Shown here: piece after piece, positions 63,523-64,000 of the stretch
How positions within the stretch are numbered: position 1 is the first letter of the stretch
How the letters are laid out: every line of letters begins with the position of its first letter
DNA from: Methylobacterium sp. E-045
Lineage (GTDB): Bacteria; Pseudomonadota; Alphaproteobacteria; Rhizobiales; Beijerinckiaceae
Length of the DNA stretch: 64,000 nt
NCBI RefSeq assembly: GCF_022829685.1
Contig: NZ_JAKSYE010000055.1
Location: 28,318-92,317 of the forward strand
Direction of reading: 5' to 3'
Position numbers and translations under genes: made by a program
Notes under the pieces: generated by a model
What the model saw: the letters and a program-made list of their open reading frames with translations, nothing else
The model's database searches: none
What the model was told of the DNA's origin: nothing

Positions 63523-63950
63523 ACGACGACACCGCCTGGGTGCTGGTCGCGGTCACCGTTTGCGTGGCCGTCTACGGCCTACCGTCGATTATTGCCTTTC
63601 ATCGGCGCCATCCCAACCGCTGGATCATCCTGGCGGTCAACGGCCTGTTCGGCGGAACGCTCGTCGGGTGGGTCGTGACGTTGGCCTGGGCGCTGCACGC
63701 AGTGCATCGGCCGGAGCAGCCCGGCGCCTCGCAGGGCGGTGAGTCGGGACTGAACCTGTTCGTCAACGACACCCGGCGGGTCGCCCTCGTGGCGGGCCCT
63801 CACGGGGATAATGGCGGACACGGGCGGCCCGCCCCTTCGCCGGCCGATGCAGTTCGGGCACTCGAACGCGTCGGCGATCTCCGTACCGCTGGCCCCATCC
63901 CAGAACCTAAGCATCGCGCCTCTAAAAGCGCGCTGACTCGTCGACTGTAG
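63519..63950 (+). CDS. Superinfection immunity-type membrane protein
   Basis: A 143-aa protein with a GTG start. Two membrane helices flank the core YGLPSIIAFHRRHPNRWIILAVNGLFGGTLVGWVVTLAWAL (about 19-60), the pattern of the T4 Imm-like superinfection immunity family. The C-terminal half is hydrophilic and low-complexity. Family members are thought to block DNA injection by a second phage. Coupling to the DUF805 gene suggests joint action in the membrane. Confidence 0.8.
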   Translation: MNDDTAWVLVAVTVCVAVYGLPSIIAFHRRHPNRWIILAVNGLFGGTLVGWVVTLAWALHAVHRPEQPGASQGGESGLNLFVNDTRRVALVAGPHGDNGGHGRPAPSPADAVRALERVGDLRTAGPIPEPKHRASKSALTRRL

Positions 63951-64000
63951 ACAACTAGTGTAGGCCGCCAGTCCCGCACTTAACCCCGGGAGATGACACG

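Overview
The window looks like chromosome of a Methylobacterium/Methylorubrum-like alphaproteobacterium (Hyphomicrobiales). The evidence is high GC, the flagellar block flgB-flgC-fliE-fliQ-fliR-flhB followed by the cell-cycle kinase gene cckA, CtrA-type boxes (TTAA-N7-TTAAC), an Alphaproteobacteria-type LexA box upstream of recA, and several protein families common in that group. The genus is inferred from gene content, not from a marker phylogeny.

Region 1 (1-13.3 kb) is core chromosome: a TIGR02300 (FYDLN acid) protein, two identical tandem tRNA-Ala(GGC) genes, a 625-aa RTX-type calcium-binding protein with no secretion genes beside it, a chorismate-lyase-like protein, a compact dTDP-L-rhamnose operon (rfbC-rfbB-rfbD-rfbA), a DUF2147 protein, alaS, recA with a strong terminator, and a small P-loop protein.

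Region 2 (13.3-21.3 kb) is a motility and cell-cycle block. cckA and six flagellar genes lie on the minus strand and fliO is divergent. The 230-bp flgB/fliO gap carries two CtrA-type boxes, one facing each way, so the top of the CtrA phosphorelay and two probable CtrA targets sit together.

Region 3 (21.3-45.2 kb) carries transport and catabolism. It has two RND efflux permease/adaptor pairs, each without an outer-membrane partner gene. Between them lies a probable amide or purine-nitrogen utilisation cluster: amidase, GntR regulator, a branched-chain-type ABC transporter whose LivM, LivG and LivF parts are fused in one 821-aa protein, a polysaccharide-deacetylase/allantoinase-like protein and an NTF2-like protein. 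A large inverted repeat lies in the divergent promoter of that cluster. A DEAD/DEAH-type helicase has an altered Walker A motif. The region ends with small secreted or hypothetical genes and a Pit phosphate transporter with a Pho-box-like site.

Region 4 (45.2-64 kb) is accessory DNA. It holds an HTH gene pair, a visibly AT-rich two-gene operon of unknown function (46.5-47.8 kb), and a compact integrative element. The element has a tyrosine integrase, a conserved unknown, an AlpA-like protein, a possible HUH-type Rep, an iteron-like array inside an inverted repeat, a DUF927-like ATPase and a strong terminator. After it come a frameshifted cryptochrome/photolyase-like gene, a truncated umuC remnant, two cyclic-di-GMP enzymes, and a small-gene tail with DUF3768, XRE, DUF805/SHOCT and superinfection-immunity proteins. 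A promoter with perfect consensus hexamers stands before that tail. The best candidates for something undescribed are the AT-rich pair next to the integrase, the Rep/iteron/DUF927 replication module, and the fused LivMGF transporter.
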